This document shows positions 43,264 through 52,445 of a DNA stretch of 64,000 bases, in pieces. Where the stretch lies: positions 1 through 64,000 of the forward strand of contig CACYLY010000044.1 of NCBI GenBank assembly GCA_902775355.1, read 5' to 3'. The translations under genes were made by a program, and so were the position numbers. The DNA is from Oscillospiraceae bacterium (GTDB lineage Bacteria; Bacillota; Clostridia; Oscillospirales; Oscillospiraceae). How positions within the stretch are numbered: position 1 is the first letter of the stretch; each line of letters begins with the position of its first letter. The notes beneath the pieces are model-generated. The model was not told the DNA's origin. It worked only from the letters and a program-made list of their open reading frames with translations, and made no database searches.

Positions 43264-44604
43264 ATGACAAACACCGAAAAAACCATGGACAAGATCATTG
43301 CCCTGTGCAAGAACCGCGGCTTCATCTTCGCCGGCAGCGAAATCTACGGCGGCCTTGCCAACACCTGGGACTACGGCCCTCTGGGCGCCCGTCTCAAGAA
43401 CAACGTGAAGGACGCCTGGCGCAAGCGCTTCATCCAGGAGCGGCGCAACAGCTACGAGGTGGACGCGGACATTCTGATGAATCCCCGGGTCTGGGAGGCC
43501 AGCGGCCACGTGGCCAGCTTCGCCGATCCCCTGCTGGACTGCAAGGAGTGCAAGATGCGCTTCCGAGCGGACAATCTGATCGACGACTTCGATCCCGAGG
43601 CCCATGCCGACGGCATGAGCAAGGAGGAGATGTTCCAGTATATCAAGGACCACCACATCCCCTGCCCCAACTGCGGCAAGCACAACTTCACCGATATCCG
43701 GGAGTTCAACCTGATGTTCCAGACCTTCCGGGGCGTCACCAACGACGCGAAGAGCATCATCTACCTGCGGCCGGAGAACGCCCAGGGCGAGTACGTGAAC
43801 TACCCCAACGTGCTGCGTGCCATGCGCACCAAGCTCCCCTTCTCCATCGGCCAGATCGGCAAGGCCTTCCGCAACGAGATCACCCCGGGCAACTTCACCT
43901 TCCGCACCATCGAGTTTGAGCAGATGGAGTTCCAGTTCAAGGAATTCGGCAAGAAGTTCTTCATGGACCTGGGCCTGCCGGAGGAAAACCTCCGCTTCCA
44001 CGACCATGAGAAGCTGGCCCACTACGCCAAGGCCGCCTGCGACATCGAATTCCTCTTCCCCTCCATCGGCTGGGGTGAGATCAACGGTACCCATGACCGC
44101 ACCGACTTCGACCTGGGCCGCCACCAGGAGTACAGCGGCCAGAAGCTGGAGTATATCGATCCCTTCACCGCCGAGCGCTATGTGCCCTACATCGTGGAGA
44201 GCACCTACGGTCTGGACCGCACTGTGCTGGCCCTTCTGTGCCAGGCCTACGACGAGGAGGTCGTGGACGCGGAGAAGAACGACGTGCGCGTGGTGCTGCG
44301 CCTGAACCCGGCCATGGCCCCCATCAAGGCCGCCGTGCTGCCCCTCAGCAAAAAGCTGGGCGAGAAGGCCCTGGAGATCCGGGACGAGCTGGCCAAGAGC
44401 TTCATGGTGGAGTACGACGAGACCGGCTCCATCGGCAAGCGCTACCGCCGGGCCGACGAGATCGGCACTCCCTTCTGCGTGACCTACGACTTTGATTCCG
44501 AGACCGACGGCTGCGTCACCGTCCGCGAGCGGGACAGCATGGAGCAGATCCGCATCCCCATCAGCGAGGTCAAGGATTATATCGAGGAGCGGGTGAAACT
44601 CTGA
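43264..44604 (+). CDS. glyQS: Glycyl-tRNA synthetase (single-chain, dimeric type)
   Basis: 446 aa from ATG 43264, AGGAAAGG upstream. Class II synthetase: motif 1 region with ETYGGLANTWDYGPLG-type N-terminus (here EIYGGLANTWDYGPLG), motif 2 in FRNEITPGNFTFRTIEFEQMEF, motif 3 in STYGLDRTVLAL, and a C-terminal anticodon-binding domain. A CxxC...CxxC zinc insertion (CKECKMRF, CPNCGKH) is present. Confidence 0.98.
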   Translation: MTNTEKTMDKIIALCKNRGFIFAGSEIYGGLANTWDYGPLGARLKNNVKDAWRKRFIQERRNSYEVDADILMNPRVWEASGHVASFADPLLDCKECKMRFRADNLIDDFDPEAHADGMSKEEMFQYIKDHHIPCPNCGKHNFTDIREFNLMFQTFRGVTNDAKSIIYLRPENAQGEYVNYPNVLRAMRTKLPFSIGQIGKAFRNEITPGNFTFRTIEFEQMEFQFKEFGKKFFMDLGLPEENLRFHDHEKLAHYAKAACDIEFLFPSIGWGEINGTHDRTDFDLGRHQEYSGQKLEYIDPFTAERYVPYIVESTYGLDRTVLALLCQAYDEEVVDAEKNDVRVVLRLNPAMAPIKAAVLPLSKKLGEKALEIRDELAKSFMVEYDETGSIGKRYRRADEIGTPFCVTYDFDSETDGCVTVRERDSMEQIRIPISEVKDYIEERVKL

Positions 44605-46430
44605 TGGCCACGGCGCAGAGCCTCCGACAAAGCAGGACCGCAGCGCTCCTGGGCCGGATCTGGGCCTGGGCGGTGATCCCGCTGAGTTCTCTTGGCACCA
44701 CCGTGCTGAGCCTGGCTCTGGCGATCGGCACCTACGACGTGGAGGAATTTCTCGGTTACTTCACGCATCCGGTGATCCTGCTGCTGAACTGGCTGCCCGT
44801 GCTGCTGCTGCAGACACTGCTGTACAGCGTGTGCGGGCGGCACTGGCTGGCCTTCCTGCTGACCGCCGCCCCTGTGCTGTTGGCCTCGGCGGGAGATTTC
44901 TACAAGATCAAGTTCCGCTTTGAGCCCTTCACCTTTCAGGACATGGACTCGGTGGCGGCTGGACTGGAGGTTGCGGGAGACTACCCGCTGACCCTGAACA
45001 GCCGGATCCTGGCCGCACTGCTCTATACCCTCCTGGGGACGCCGCTGCTGGCCCTGCTGGCAAAGGGCAGGGCGCGCCCGCGGCGCCGCCTCCTGGGCGG
45101 GCTGTTGAGCCTGGCAGCCGCCGCGGGGCTGTGGTTCTGCGTCTATCGCAGTGAGGAGCTTTACCAGGCTGTGTACCTGCAGAACGATTACATCGGCAAT
45201 ATCACCGAGCAGGAGAACTTCATCGCCAGCGGCTTTGTCTATCCCTTCCTGCACAGCGTCTCCCAGAGGACGGATCAACCCCCCGAGGGCTATGACCCCA
45301 CCGAGGCGGAGGCGGTCCTGGCCCGCTTCCGGGACGAGGACATTCCTCGGGACAGAAGGGTGAACATCCTGGTGCTGCAGATGGAGTCTCTGACAGATCT
45401 GGAAGCCATGGGCTTCCCGGGCATCGCTCCGGGGACATATGAGGTGCTGCACCGACTGCAGGCGGAGAGCTATTCCGGCACGCTGGTCGCCAACGTGATC
45501 GGCGGCGGCACCATCCGCACCGAGCGCTGCGTACTCACCGGCGGGCTGGACATGCCCACGGTCGATCGGGACAGCGGCTCCTATGTACGCTATTTCAACG
45601 ACCAGGGCTATTTCACCACCGGCAGCCATCCCAACCGCCAGGATTTCTACAACCGGGTGAATGTGGCCCGCTACCTGGGCTTTACGGAATATCTCTTCCT
45701 GGAGGACCACTATGGGGAGCTGACCGGGGGAAAATGGAACTGCGACGCGGTCTTTCTCCCGGAGGTCTTCCGCCTGTTCCGCCAGCACGCAGCCGCGGGA
45801 GAGCAGGTCTTCTCCTTCAACGTCTCCCTGCAGGGTCACGGGCCTTACCGCCGGGACGACGTGAACCGCGGCGGCAGTTACTGGCAGGGCGAAGGCGCTT
45901 CCCCGGAGATGCAGGAGCAGGTCAACGCCTATCTGTCTCTGATGGCAGAGACCCAGGATCTGCTGTGGGAGCAGCTGGAGTCCCTGCGCACGGATCCCAT
46001 CCCAGCGGTGGTGCTGATCTACGGGGATCACAACCCCAGCTTCGGCAGCATGAGCGAGTATGAGAACTGCGGCGTCTCCTTTGCCCTGGACCGGGAGGAC
46101 GGCTTCATCCGCTACTACGGCACACCCTATATGATCTGGGCAAACGACGCGGCCAAAGAGCTGCTTGGCAGCAGTTTTACCGGCGAGGGGCCGACGGTCA
46201 GCCCCGGATACCTGATGAACCTGCTGTTTGACCGGCTCGGCTGGCCCGGCAGCGCCTATCTGCAGTATGTCGGCAGCACGATGGAGCGGCTGCCCCTGGC
46301 AAGCACCAACGGAGCGTACCTCTTCGACGGCGGGTTTTTCAACAGCCTGCCCCCCGAGGGGGAAGCGCTGCTGCAGGAATTTCGCAGCGTCCAATATTAC
46401 CAGCACAAGCTGTCCGCCGAGGCGCGATAG
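44604..46430 (+). CDS. LtaS-like phosphoglycerol transferase/sulfatase-fold membrane protein
   Basis: 608 aa, start overlapping the glyQS stop by one base. About five N-terminal TM helices, then an extracellular alkaline-phosphatase-fold domain: VNILVLQMESLTD (first metal site), GGGTIRTERCVLTG (likely catalytic Thr), HPNRQDFYNR, and YGDHNPSFG (metal site). LtaS-type enzymes transfer glycerol phosphate to build lipoteichoic acid or decorate surface glycans. The exact polymer is not determined. Confidence 0.9.
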   Translation: MATAQSLRQSRTAALLGRIWAWAVIPLSSLGTTVLSLALAIGTYDVEEFLGYFTHPVILLLNWLPVLLLQTLLYSVCGRHWLAFLLTAAPVLLASAGDFYKIKFRFEPFTFQDMDSVAAGLEVAGDYPLTLNSRILAALLYTLLGTPLLALLAKGRARPRRRLLGGLLSLAAAAGLWFCVYRSEELYQAVYLQNDYIGNITEQENFIASGFVYPFLHSVSQRTDQPPEGYDPTEAEAVLARFRDEDIPRDRRVNILVLQMESLTDLEAMGFPGIAPGTYEVLHRLQAESYSGTLVANVIGGGTIRTERCVLTGGLDMPTVDRDSGSYVRYFNDQGYFTTGSHPNRQDFYNRVNVARYLGFTEYLFLEDHYGELTGGKWNCDAVFLPEVFRLFRQHAAAGEQVFSFNVSLQGHGPYRRDDVNRGGSYWQGEGASPEMQEQVNAYLSLMAETQDLLWEQLESLRTDPIPAVVLIYGDHNPSFGSMSEYENCGVSFALDREDGFIRYYGTPYMIWANDAAKELLGSSFTGEGPTVSPGYLMNLLFDRLGWPGSAYLQYVGSTMERLPLASTNGAYLFDGGFFNSLPPEGEALLQEFRSVQYYQHKLSAEAR

Positions 46431-46507
46431 CGCTTGCCCGTCCGGCAGCACGGAATACTTCTTCTCCCGCCGGCGGCGGGAGAAAGCGAAGGAAGGAAAA
46501 CGGATTT

Positions 46508-48403
46508 ATGAAAGACGGTTTTGTAAAAGTTGCGGCCGCTTCCCCCGTGATCAAGGTCGCGGACTGCGACTACAATGCTCAGCGCGTCATCGAATGCATC
46601 CGCGAGGCGGACAGGCAGGGCGTCAAGGTCCTGGTCTTCCCGGAGCTGAGCCTCACCGGCGTGAGCTGCTGGGATCTCTTCCGGCACCGGGTGATCCTGG
46701 ACGGGGCGGAGAAGGCCCTGGTCCGGGTGGTGGAGGCCTCCGCCGGCACGGACGTGCTGGCCTTCGTGGGCCTGCCCCTGGCGGTGGGCGGAAGGGTCTA
46801 CAGCGTGGCCGCCGCCATCTGGGACGGGGAGCTGATCGCCTTTGTGCCCCGCCGGACTGCGGACGGCTCCTTCAACGGCGGCGACGGGGACTATCATGAG
46901 CTGGAACTGGAGAGCTTCGGCACCGTCCCCCTCTGCGGCGACGCGCTGTTCTGCAGCGACGCGCTGCCCGAGCTGACTGTGGCCGTGGATCTGGGCGAGG
47001 ATATCCAGAGCATCTGGACGGACACCACCCGTCACGCCCGGGCCGGCGCGCAGCTGATCTGCCAGATGGCTTCCTTCCCCGGCACCGTGAGCAGCACCGC
47101 CGAGGCGGAGCTGGCCGCCCGGGCAAGCTCCCGGCACCTGAAGGCGGCGCTGGTCCTGGCCGCTCCCGGCAAGGGAGAGAGCACGACCGACCGGGTCTAC
47201 ACCGGCCTGTGCCTGACGGCGGAGAACGGCGAGCTTCTGGCCGAGGACGAGCAGGTCGGCCCCGCCCGGCTGAGCCTGGCTGTCACGGAGATCGACGTGC
47301 AGCTGCTGACGAACCTGCGGCGGGACAGCGGCGAGTTCGACATGGTCGACGAGGATTACACCAGCTTCGCCTGGGGCGAGGATCCCGTGGACACGCCCCT
47401 CACCCGGCATTACAACAAGCACCCCCACCTGCCGGAGGATCCCGGGGATCTGCCCGCGTACTGCGAGCGGATGATCGACCTGCAGGTCTCGGGCCTGGTC
47501 AAGCGCATGGAGTACGCCGGCCTTACCCACTGCGTCGTCGGCATCTCCGGCGGCGTGGACTCCACCCTGGCGGTGATGATCTCGGCTCTCGCGGTGAAGC
47601 GCATGGGCCTGCCCGCGACCAACGTGATCGCCTGCACCATGCCCTGCTTCGGCACCTCCTCCCGCACCAAGTCCAACGCCATCGTGGTGGCGGAGCAGTG
47701 GGGCTGCGAGGTCCGCGTCATCGACATCGGCAAGGCCGTCTATCAGCACTTTGACGACATCGGCCACGCCCACGACGACTACTCCATCGCCTTTGAGAAC
47801 GCCCAGGCCAGAGAGCGCACCCAGGTCCTCATGGACATTGCCAACAAGTGTAACGGCTTGGATGTGGGCACCGAGGATCTCAGCGAGTTCATCGACGGCT
47901 GGTGCACCTACAACGGGGACCACACCAGCATGTACGATGTGAATCTGGGCCTGACCAAGACCCAGGTGCGGGCCGCCGTGAGCCACATCGCCGCGACCAC
48001 GGAGGATCGGGTGTTGAAGGCCGCCCTCTACGACGTGCTGGACTGCCCGGTGACCCCGGAGCTGCTGCCCATCCACGACGATCTGATCGAGCAGAAAAGC
48101 GAGGACGCGGTGGGCTCCTACGCGCTGCAGGACTTCTTCACCTATCACATCCTTCAGGACGGCTTTGCCCCCAGCAAGGTCTTCCGGCTGGCCAAGGCCG
48201 CCTACGGCGACGAGTTTACCGACGAGGAGCTGAAGCGCTGGCTCACAAGCTGGTGCAGACGCCTCTTCAGCCAGCAGTTCAAGCGCAGCTGCCTGATGGA
48301 CGGCCCGGCGGTGATGACCTTCACGGTCTCCCCCCGCACCGGCTGGCTCATCCCCTCCGACGCGGAGGCGGCGCTGTTCCTGAAGGATCTGGAAAAGATC
48401 TGA
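46508..48403 (+). CDS. nadE: NAD+ synthetase with degenerate glutaminase domain
   Basis: 631 aa, GAAGGAAAACGG upstream. The C-terminal synthetase is intact: GISGGVDSTLAVMI (S347-S352) binds ATP and FGTSSRTKSNA follows. The N-terminal nitrilase-like glutaminase keeps the catalytic Glu (E46 in FPELSLTG), but the Lys of the VPK motif is Arg (R115) and the nucleophilic Cys in the usual ICEDLW motif is Gly (G163 in VDLGEDIQ). The domain should therefore not hydrolyse glutamine, and the enzyme probably uses free ammonia. Last step of NAD synthesis. Confidence 0.95.
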   Translation: MKDGFVKVAAASPVIKVADCDYNAQRVIECIREADRQGVKVLVFPELSLTGVSCWDLFRHRVILDGAEKALVRVVEASAGTDVLAFVGLPLAVGGRVYSVAAAIWDGELIAFVPRRTADGSFNGGDGDYHELELESFGTVPLCGDALFCSDALPELTVAVDLGEDIQSIWTDTTRHARAGAQLICQMASFPGTVSSTAEAELAARASSRHLKAALVLAAPGKGESTTDRVYTGLCLTAENGELLAEDEQVGPARLSLAVTEIDVQLLTNLRRDSGEFDMVDEDYTSFAWGEDPVDTPLTRHYNKHPHLPEDPGDLPAYCERMIDLQVSGLVKRMEYAGLTHCVVGISGGVDSTLAVMISALAVKRMGLPATNVIACTMPCFGTSSRTKSNAIVVAEQWGCEVRVIDIGKAVYQHFDDIGHAHDDYSIAFENAQARERTQVLMDIANKCNGLDVGTEDLSEFIDGWCTYNGDHTSMYDVNLGLTKTQVRAAVSHIAATTEDRVLKAALYDVLDCPVTPELLPIHDDLIEQKSEDAVGSYALQDFFTYHILQDGFAPSKVFRLAKAAYGDEFTDEELKRWLTSWCRRLFSQQFKRSCLMDGPAVMTFTVSPRTGWLIPSDAEAALFLKDLEKI

Positions 48404-48474
48404 CGGGATCCTTCGGCGGAAGCGCCGGAATCTTTCCGGCTTTCTGAGCGAAGAAGCGCATGACTCTCAAGGGC

Positions 48475-48523
48475 GCAGAAAAAGCAGATCCGGTCCCGCT
48501 TATGCCGGATCTGCTTTTTTTGC
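48475..48523 (+). terminator. Rho-independent terminator
   Basis: AAAAAGCAGATCCGG pairs with CCGGATCTGCTTTTTTT, loop TCCCGCTTATG. Confidence 0.92.
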
Positions 48524-48551
48524 CCGCAAGCGTTTTTTTGCGGCCTCCCCA

Positions 48552-48580
48552 TTGTGGAAAGCGGGAGAATGTGATATCCT
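48552..48580 (+). promoter_or_regulatory. Probable sigma-A promoter of the amino-sugar operon
   Basis: -35 TTGTGG (48552-48557), 17-base spacer, -10 TATCCT (48575-48580), 36 bases before the ROK gene. Confidence 0.6.
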
Positions 48581-48615
48581 GTCAGGCGATCCTCTTTACA
48601 TTGAAAGGAATACTT

Positions 48616-49989
48616 ATGAACTATCTTGGCATCGAATACGACTACAAAAACAAGCCCTCCCTGGAGCCGGGCTTCATTCCCTTCGCCGTCTGGGCGGACG
48701 CTTTTCTTTCCGATGCGAAGCGGCCCTTCCGGGTGGCCGTGGAGCGGGACCATGGCAACATCTCCGTCTTTTCGTCCTTCCTGCGGGATGAGCGCTTCGC
48801 CGAGGCCAACTACCGCTATATGGAGCGCTTCGTCAAGTTCCTGCTCTGGAGCGCCGGCGGCCTGCGGGTGACGATCTGCGGCTGCGAGGAGACCGCCAGA
48901 AAGCTCCAGGAGGCCTACTCCGTCGGCGGAACCCGGGACTTTGACTGGCACTTCATGGACGACGTGTTTGAGCAGGGCTTCGAGATCGTCCTCTGCGATG
49001 AGGCCCATTTCCCCCGGGCCAACGAGCAGCCCAAGGCCGCCGGCGGCCACCTGAACGGCTGCCGCATCGGCTTTGACGCCGGCGGCTCCGACCGGAAGGT
49101 CTCCGCCGTCATCGACGGGGAGACCGTCTACTCCGAGGAGGTGGTCTGGTTCCCCAAGCAGTCCGAGGATCTGAGCTATCAGTTCAACGGCATCGTGGAG
49201 TCCTTCAAGACCGCCGCCTCCAAAATGCCTCGGGTGGACGCCATCGGCGTCAGCTCCGCGGGCACCTTCGTGGGCAACAGCCCCATGGTCTGCTCCCTGT
49301 TCATCAAGATCCCCCGGGCCTTCCGGGAGGACGTGAAGAGCATCTACGACCGGGCCGCCAAAGAGATCGGCGACGTGCCCATCGTGGTGGCCAACGACGG
49401 GGACGTGACCGCCCTGGCCGGGGCCATGAGCCTGAACACCGGCGCCGTCATGGGCATCGCCATGGGCACCAGCGAGGCCGCCGGCTACGTGAACCCCGAG
49501 GGCAAGCTCCTGGGCTGGTTCAACGAGCTGGCCTTCGCCCCGGTGGACCTGCAGGAGGACGCCACCCGGGACGAGTGGTCCGGGGACCTGGGCGTAGGCT
49601 GCAAGTACTTCTCCCAGGACGCGGTGATCCGCCTGGCCCCCCGGGTGGGCATCACCCTGTCCGATCGGCTCAGTCTGGCCGAAAAGCTCAAGGAGGTCCA
49701 GAAGCTGGCCGAGGCCGGTCACGACGGCGCCCGGGAGATCTTCCGGAACATCGGCGTGTACCTGGCCCACACCCTCTCCCTCTATGCCCGCTTCTACGAC
49801 CTGCGCACGCTGCTGGTGCTGGGCCGGGTGGCCTCCGGCGCGGGCGGCGACCTGCTGATCGCCGAGTGCAACCGGGTGCTGCAAGAGGAGTATCCCGCCC
49901 TGGCGGAGAGGATCACCGTCATGCTGCCGGACGAGAAGGCCCGCCGGGTGGGCCAGAGCATCGCCGCGGCCAGCCTTCCGGAGATTTGA
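48616..49989 (+). CDS. ROK-family sugar kinase, probably amino-sugar specific
   Basis: 457 aa from ATG 48616, AAAGGAAT upstream. The ATPase core begins with IGFDAGGSDRKVSAV (D154-D159 phosphate loop) and continues with ANDGDVTALAGA and MGIAMGTSEAAG. A preceding block of about 150 residues is not part of the usual 300-aa ROK kinase and was not recognised. The CxCGxxGC zinc motif of classical ROK kinases is not seen. Position before nagA and nagB suggests phosphorylation of GlcNAc or a related sugar. Confidence 0.8.
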   Translation: MNYLGIEYDYKNKPSLEPGFIPFAVWADAFLSDAKRPFRVAVERDHGNISVFSSFLRDERFAEANYRYMERFVKFLLWSAGGLRVTICGCEETARKLQEAYSVGGTRDFDWHFMDDVFEQGFEIVLCDEAHFPRANEQPKAAGGHLNGCRIGFDAGGSDRKVSAVIDGETVYSEEVVWFPKQSEDLSYQFNGIVESFKTAASKMPRVDAIGVSSAGTFVGNSPMVCSLFIKIPRAFREDVKSIYDRAAKEIGDVPIVVANDGDVTALAGAMSLNTGAVMGIAMGTSEAAGYVNPEGKLLGWFNELAFAPVDLQEDATRDEWSGDLGVGCKYFSQDAVIRLAPRVGITLSDRLSLAEKLKEVQKLAEAGHDGAREIFRNIGVYLAHTLSLYARFYDLRTLLVLGRVASGAGGDLLIAECNRVLQEEYPALAERITVMLPDEKARRVGQSIAAASLPEI

Positions 49990-49998
49990 GGTGCCGCC

Positions 49999-51120
49999 AT
50001 GCTGTATACCAACGGATTGCTCTTTACCCCCGACCGGGGCTTCGTCCCCGGCGGCTTCACCGTGGAAAACGGCCGCTTTGCGGAGTTCTTTTTCGATGAC
50101 CGGACCGGCGGCCTCGACCTGGGCGGCGCCAAGGTGCTGCCCGGCCTGGTGGACGCCCATACCCACGGCGCCGCGGGCGCGGACTTCTCCGACGGGGACC
50201 TGGCGGGTCTGACCCGGATGGCCGCGTACCTGGCCCAAAACGGCGTCACCAGCTTCGCCCCCACCTCCATGACCCTGCCCTATGAGACCCTGGCCGCCGC
50301 CTTCGCCACCGCCGTGAGCCTCCGGGAAGAGCGCCCGGCGGGCTGCGCCAGAGTGGCCGGGATCCACATGGAGGGCCCCTTCTTCTCCGAGAAGAAAAAG
50401 GGCGCCCAGAACGGGGCCTATCTCCGCCTGCCGGATTTTGAGGCTTTTCAGGCTCTGCAGGAGGGCTGCGGCGGCCTGGTGCGCATCGTGGACCTGGCCC
50501 CGGAGCTCCCCGGCGCGGTGGACTTTGCCGCAAAGGCCAAGGCCCTCTGTACCGTGTCCGTGGCCCATACCGACGCGGACTACGCGCAGACCAGGGCCGT
50601 GTACGAGGCCGGGGCCAGCCACCTGACCCATCTCTACAACGCCATGCCCTCCATCCACCACCGGAAGCCCGGCGTCATCGGCGCCGCCTCCGAGCGGGAG
50701 GACGTGGCCGCGGAGCTGATCTGCGACGGGCTGCATGTCCATCCCAGCTCCGTGCGCATGGCCTTCAAGCTCTTCCCCGGCCGTATCTGCCTGATCTCCG
50801 ACTCCCTGCGCTGCTGCGGCATGCCCGACGGGGAGTACGAGCTGGGGGGCCAGCAGGTCTTTCTCAGCGGCGGCGTGGCAAGGCTGGCTGACGGCACCAT
50901 CGCCGGGGCCGCCTCCAACCTGTTCCGGGATCTGCGCAACGCCGTCTCCTTCGGCATCCCGGAGGAGACCGCCATCCTGGCCGCCACCCTGACCCCCGCC
51001 CGGGAGCTGGGCCGGGCCGACGAGATCGGCTCCCTCGCCCCGGGCCGCTTCGCCGATTTCCTGCTCTGCGGCGAGGATCTGTCGCTGCGGGCCGTGTATA
51101 TGGGAGGAGAAAAGCTGTGA
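49999..51120 (+). CDS. nagA: N-acetylglucosamine-6-phosphate deacetylase
   Basis: 373 aa, GAGGTG before the ATG. Amidohydrolase barrel: PGLVDAHTHGAAGAD (metal His pair), HMEGPFFSEKKKGA (metal Glu), SVAHTDADY and THLYNAM (metal His residues), LISDSLRCCG (catalytic Asp). It releases acetate to give GlcN-6-P. It overlaps nagB by 4 bases. Confidence 0.97.
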   Translation: MLYTNGLLFTPDRGFVPGGFTVENGRFAEFFFDDRTGGLDLGGAKVLPGLVDAHTHGAAGADFSDGDLAGLTRMAAYLAQNGVTSFAPTSMTLPYETLAAAFATAVSLREERPAGCARVAGIHMEGPFFSEKKKGAQNGAYLRLPDFEAFQALQEGCGGLVRIVDLAPELPGAVDFAAKAKALCTVSVAHTDADYAQTRAVYEAGASHLTHLYNAMPSIHHRKPGVIGAASEREDVAAELICDGLHVHPSSVRMAFKLFPGRICLISDSLRCCGMPDGEYELGGQQVFLSGGVARLADGTIAGAASNLFRDLRNAVSFGIPEETAILAATLTPARELGRADEIGSLAPGRFADFLLCGEDLSLRAVYMGGEKL

Positions 51121-51845
51121 AAATCATCCGCGCCAGAGACTATGACCACATGAGCCGCCAGGCGGCCAACATCATCTCCGCCCAGGTGATCCTGAAGCCG
51201 GACTCCGTGCTGGGTCTGGCCACCGGCTCCAGCCCCATCGGCACCTACCGGCAGCTCATCGCCTGGTATCTGAAGGGCGACATCGACTTTGCCCAGGTCC
51301 GCACCGTGAACCTGGACGAGTACGTGGGCCTGGCCCCCGAGAACGAGCAGAGCTACGCCTGCTTCATGCGCCGCAACTTCTTCAATTTCGTGAACATCTA
51401 CCCGGCCAACAGCTACATCCCCTACGGCCTGAACAAAAACGCCGAGGACGAGTGCAGCCGCTACGACAGGATCATCCAGTCCCTGGGGGGCATCGACCTG
51501 CAGCTGCTGGGCCTGGGCCCCAACGGCCACATCGGCTTCAACGAGCCGGACGAGTTCTTCACCAAGGGCACCCACAAGGTGAGCCTGTCCGAGGCCACCA
51601 CCCAGGCCAACAAGCGCTTCTTCGAGAAGGAGGAGGACGTGCCCCGCTTCGCCTACACCATGGGCATCTGCGACATCATGCAGGCCCAGCGGGTGGTGAT
51701 GGTGGTCTCCGGCGCGGCCAAGGCCCCGGTGGTCAAGCAGGCCTTCTTCGGCCCCGTGACCCCCCGCTGCCCCGCCTCCATCCTTCAGCTGCACAAGGAC
51801 TTCACCCTGGTGGCCGACGAGGCCGCCCTGGCCTTTCCGGACTGA
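51117..51845 (+). CDS. nagB: Glucosamine-6-phosphate deaminase
   Basis: 242 aa, GTG start inside the nagA stop (GTGA). Motifs LGLATGSSPIGTYRQLI (phosphate loop), TVNLDEYVGL (catalytic Asp) and LGLGPNGHIGFNEP. It converts GlcN-6-P to fructose-6-P and ammonia, finishing GlcNAc entry into glycolysis. Confidence 0.97.
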   Translation: MKIIRARDYDHMSRQAANIISAQVILKPDSVLGLATGSSPIGTYRQLIAWYLKGDIDFAQVRTVNLDEYVGLAPENEQSYACFMRRNFFNFVNIYPANSYIPYGLNKNAEDECSRYDRIIQSLGGIDLQLLGLGPNGHIGFNEPDEFFTKGTHKVSLSEATTQANKRFFEKEEDVPRFAYTMGICDIMQAQRVVMVVSGAAKAPVVKQAFFGPVTPRCPASILQLHKDFTLVADEAALAFPD

Positions 51846-51896
51846 GACGAAGCGCCGCCCCCTTCGCTTTCCGCCCACGAAGCACCCGCTTTCCCC

Positions 51897-51924
51897 TTGA
51901 CTTTTTTATATTCTTCGCTATAAT
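51897..51924 (+). promoter_or_regulatory. Sigma-A promoter of the marR-ABC operon
   Basis: -35 TTGACT (51897-51902), 16-base spacer, -10 TATAAT (51919-51924); the -10 overlaps the operator below. Confidence 0.82.
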
Positions 51925-51957
51925 AGGTCGTGTACGACAAGTCGTACACGACCTATT
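51922..51957. promoter_or_regulatory. 17-bp inverted-repeat operator, probably for MarR
   Basis: AATAGGTCGTGTACGAC, two bases, then its exact complement GTCGTACACGACCTATT. It covers the end of the -10 and the start site of the marR operon, the usual place for MarR autorepression. Confidence 0.82.
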
Positions 51958-51974
51958 GATTTTGAGGTGAGCCT

Positions 51975-52445
51975 ATGGAAAATCAAATGCCCGTAGGGCT
52001 GCGCTTTTCCCTGCTGCACCGGGCCTTTCGCCGGCGGATGGACGCCCTGCTCTCCGAGAAGGAGCTGACGGGGGTCCAGTTCGGGGTGCTGATGGCCCTG
52101 CTGCGCATGGAAAAGGAGGGCCTGGAGGACGTGAGCCAGCGGGCCCTGGAGGAACGGGCCCGGGTCAGCCACGCCACCATGACCGAGATCCTGAGGCGGC
52201 TGGAAAAGAAAGACTTTCTCCGCACGGAGCAGAGCCAGCGGGACCGGCGCTTCAAATGCATCCGCGCCACGGAAAAGGCCTACCGGCTGAGGGACGAGCA
52301 CCTGGAGGCGGAGAACAAGATCTTCGCCGGGCTCTGCCGGGGGCTCAGCGAGCAGCAGGTCCGGGATCTGCTGGCAAGCACGGATCTCATGCTGCAGAAC
52401 GCATGGGAAGATAAGCAAAAAGGAGGCGAGAGCGGCTGTGATTAA
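51975..52445 (+). CDS. MarR-family transcriptional regulator
   Basis: 156 aa, GAGGTGAG before the ATG. Winged helix-turn-helix with LTGVQFGVLMALL, VSQRALEERARVSHATMTEILRRLEKKDFL (recognition helix) and QRDRRFKCIRATEKAY (wing). It probably represses itself and the two exporters through the adjacent palindrome; the ligand is unknown. The stop overlaps the ABC gene by 8 bases. Confidence 0.94.
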   Translation: MENQMPVGLRFSLLHRAFRRRMDALLSEKELTGVQFGVLMALLRMEKEGLEDVSQRALEERARVSHATMTEILRRLEKKDFLRTEQSQRDRRFKCIRATEKAYRLRDEHLEAENKIFAGLCRGLSEQQVRDLLASTDLMLQNAWEDKQKGGESGCD

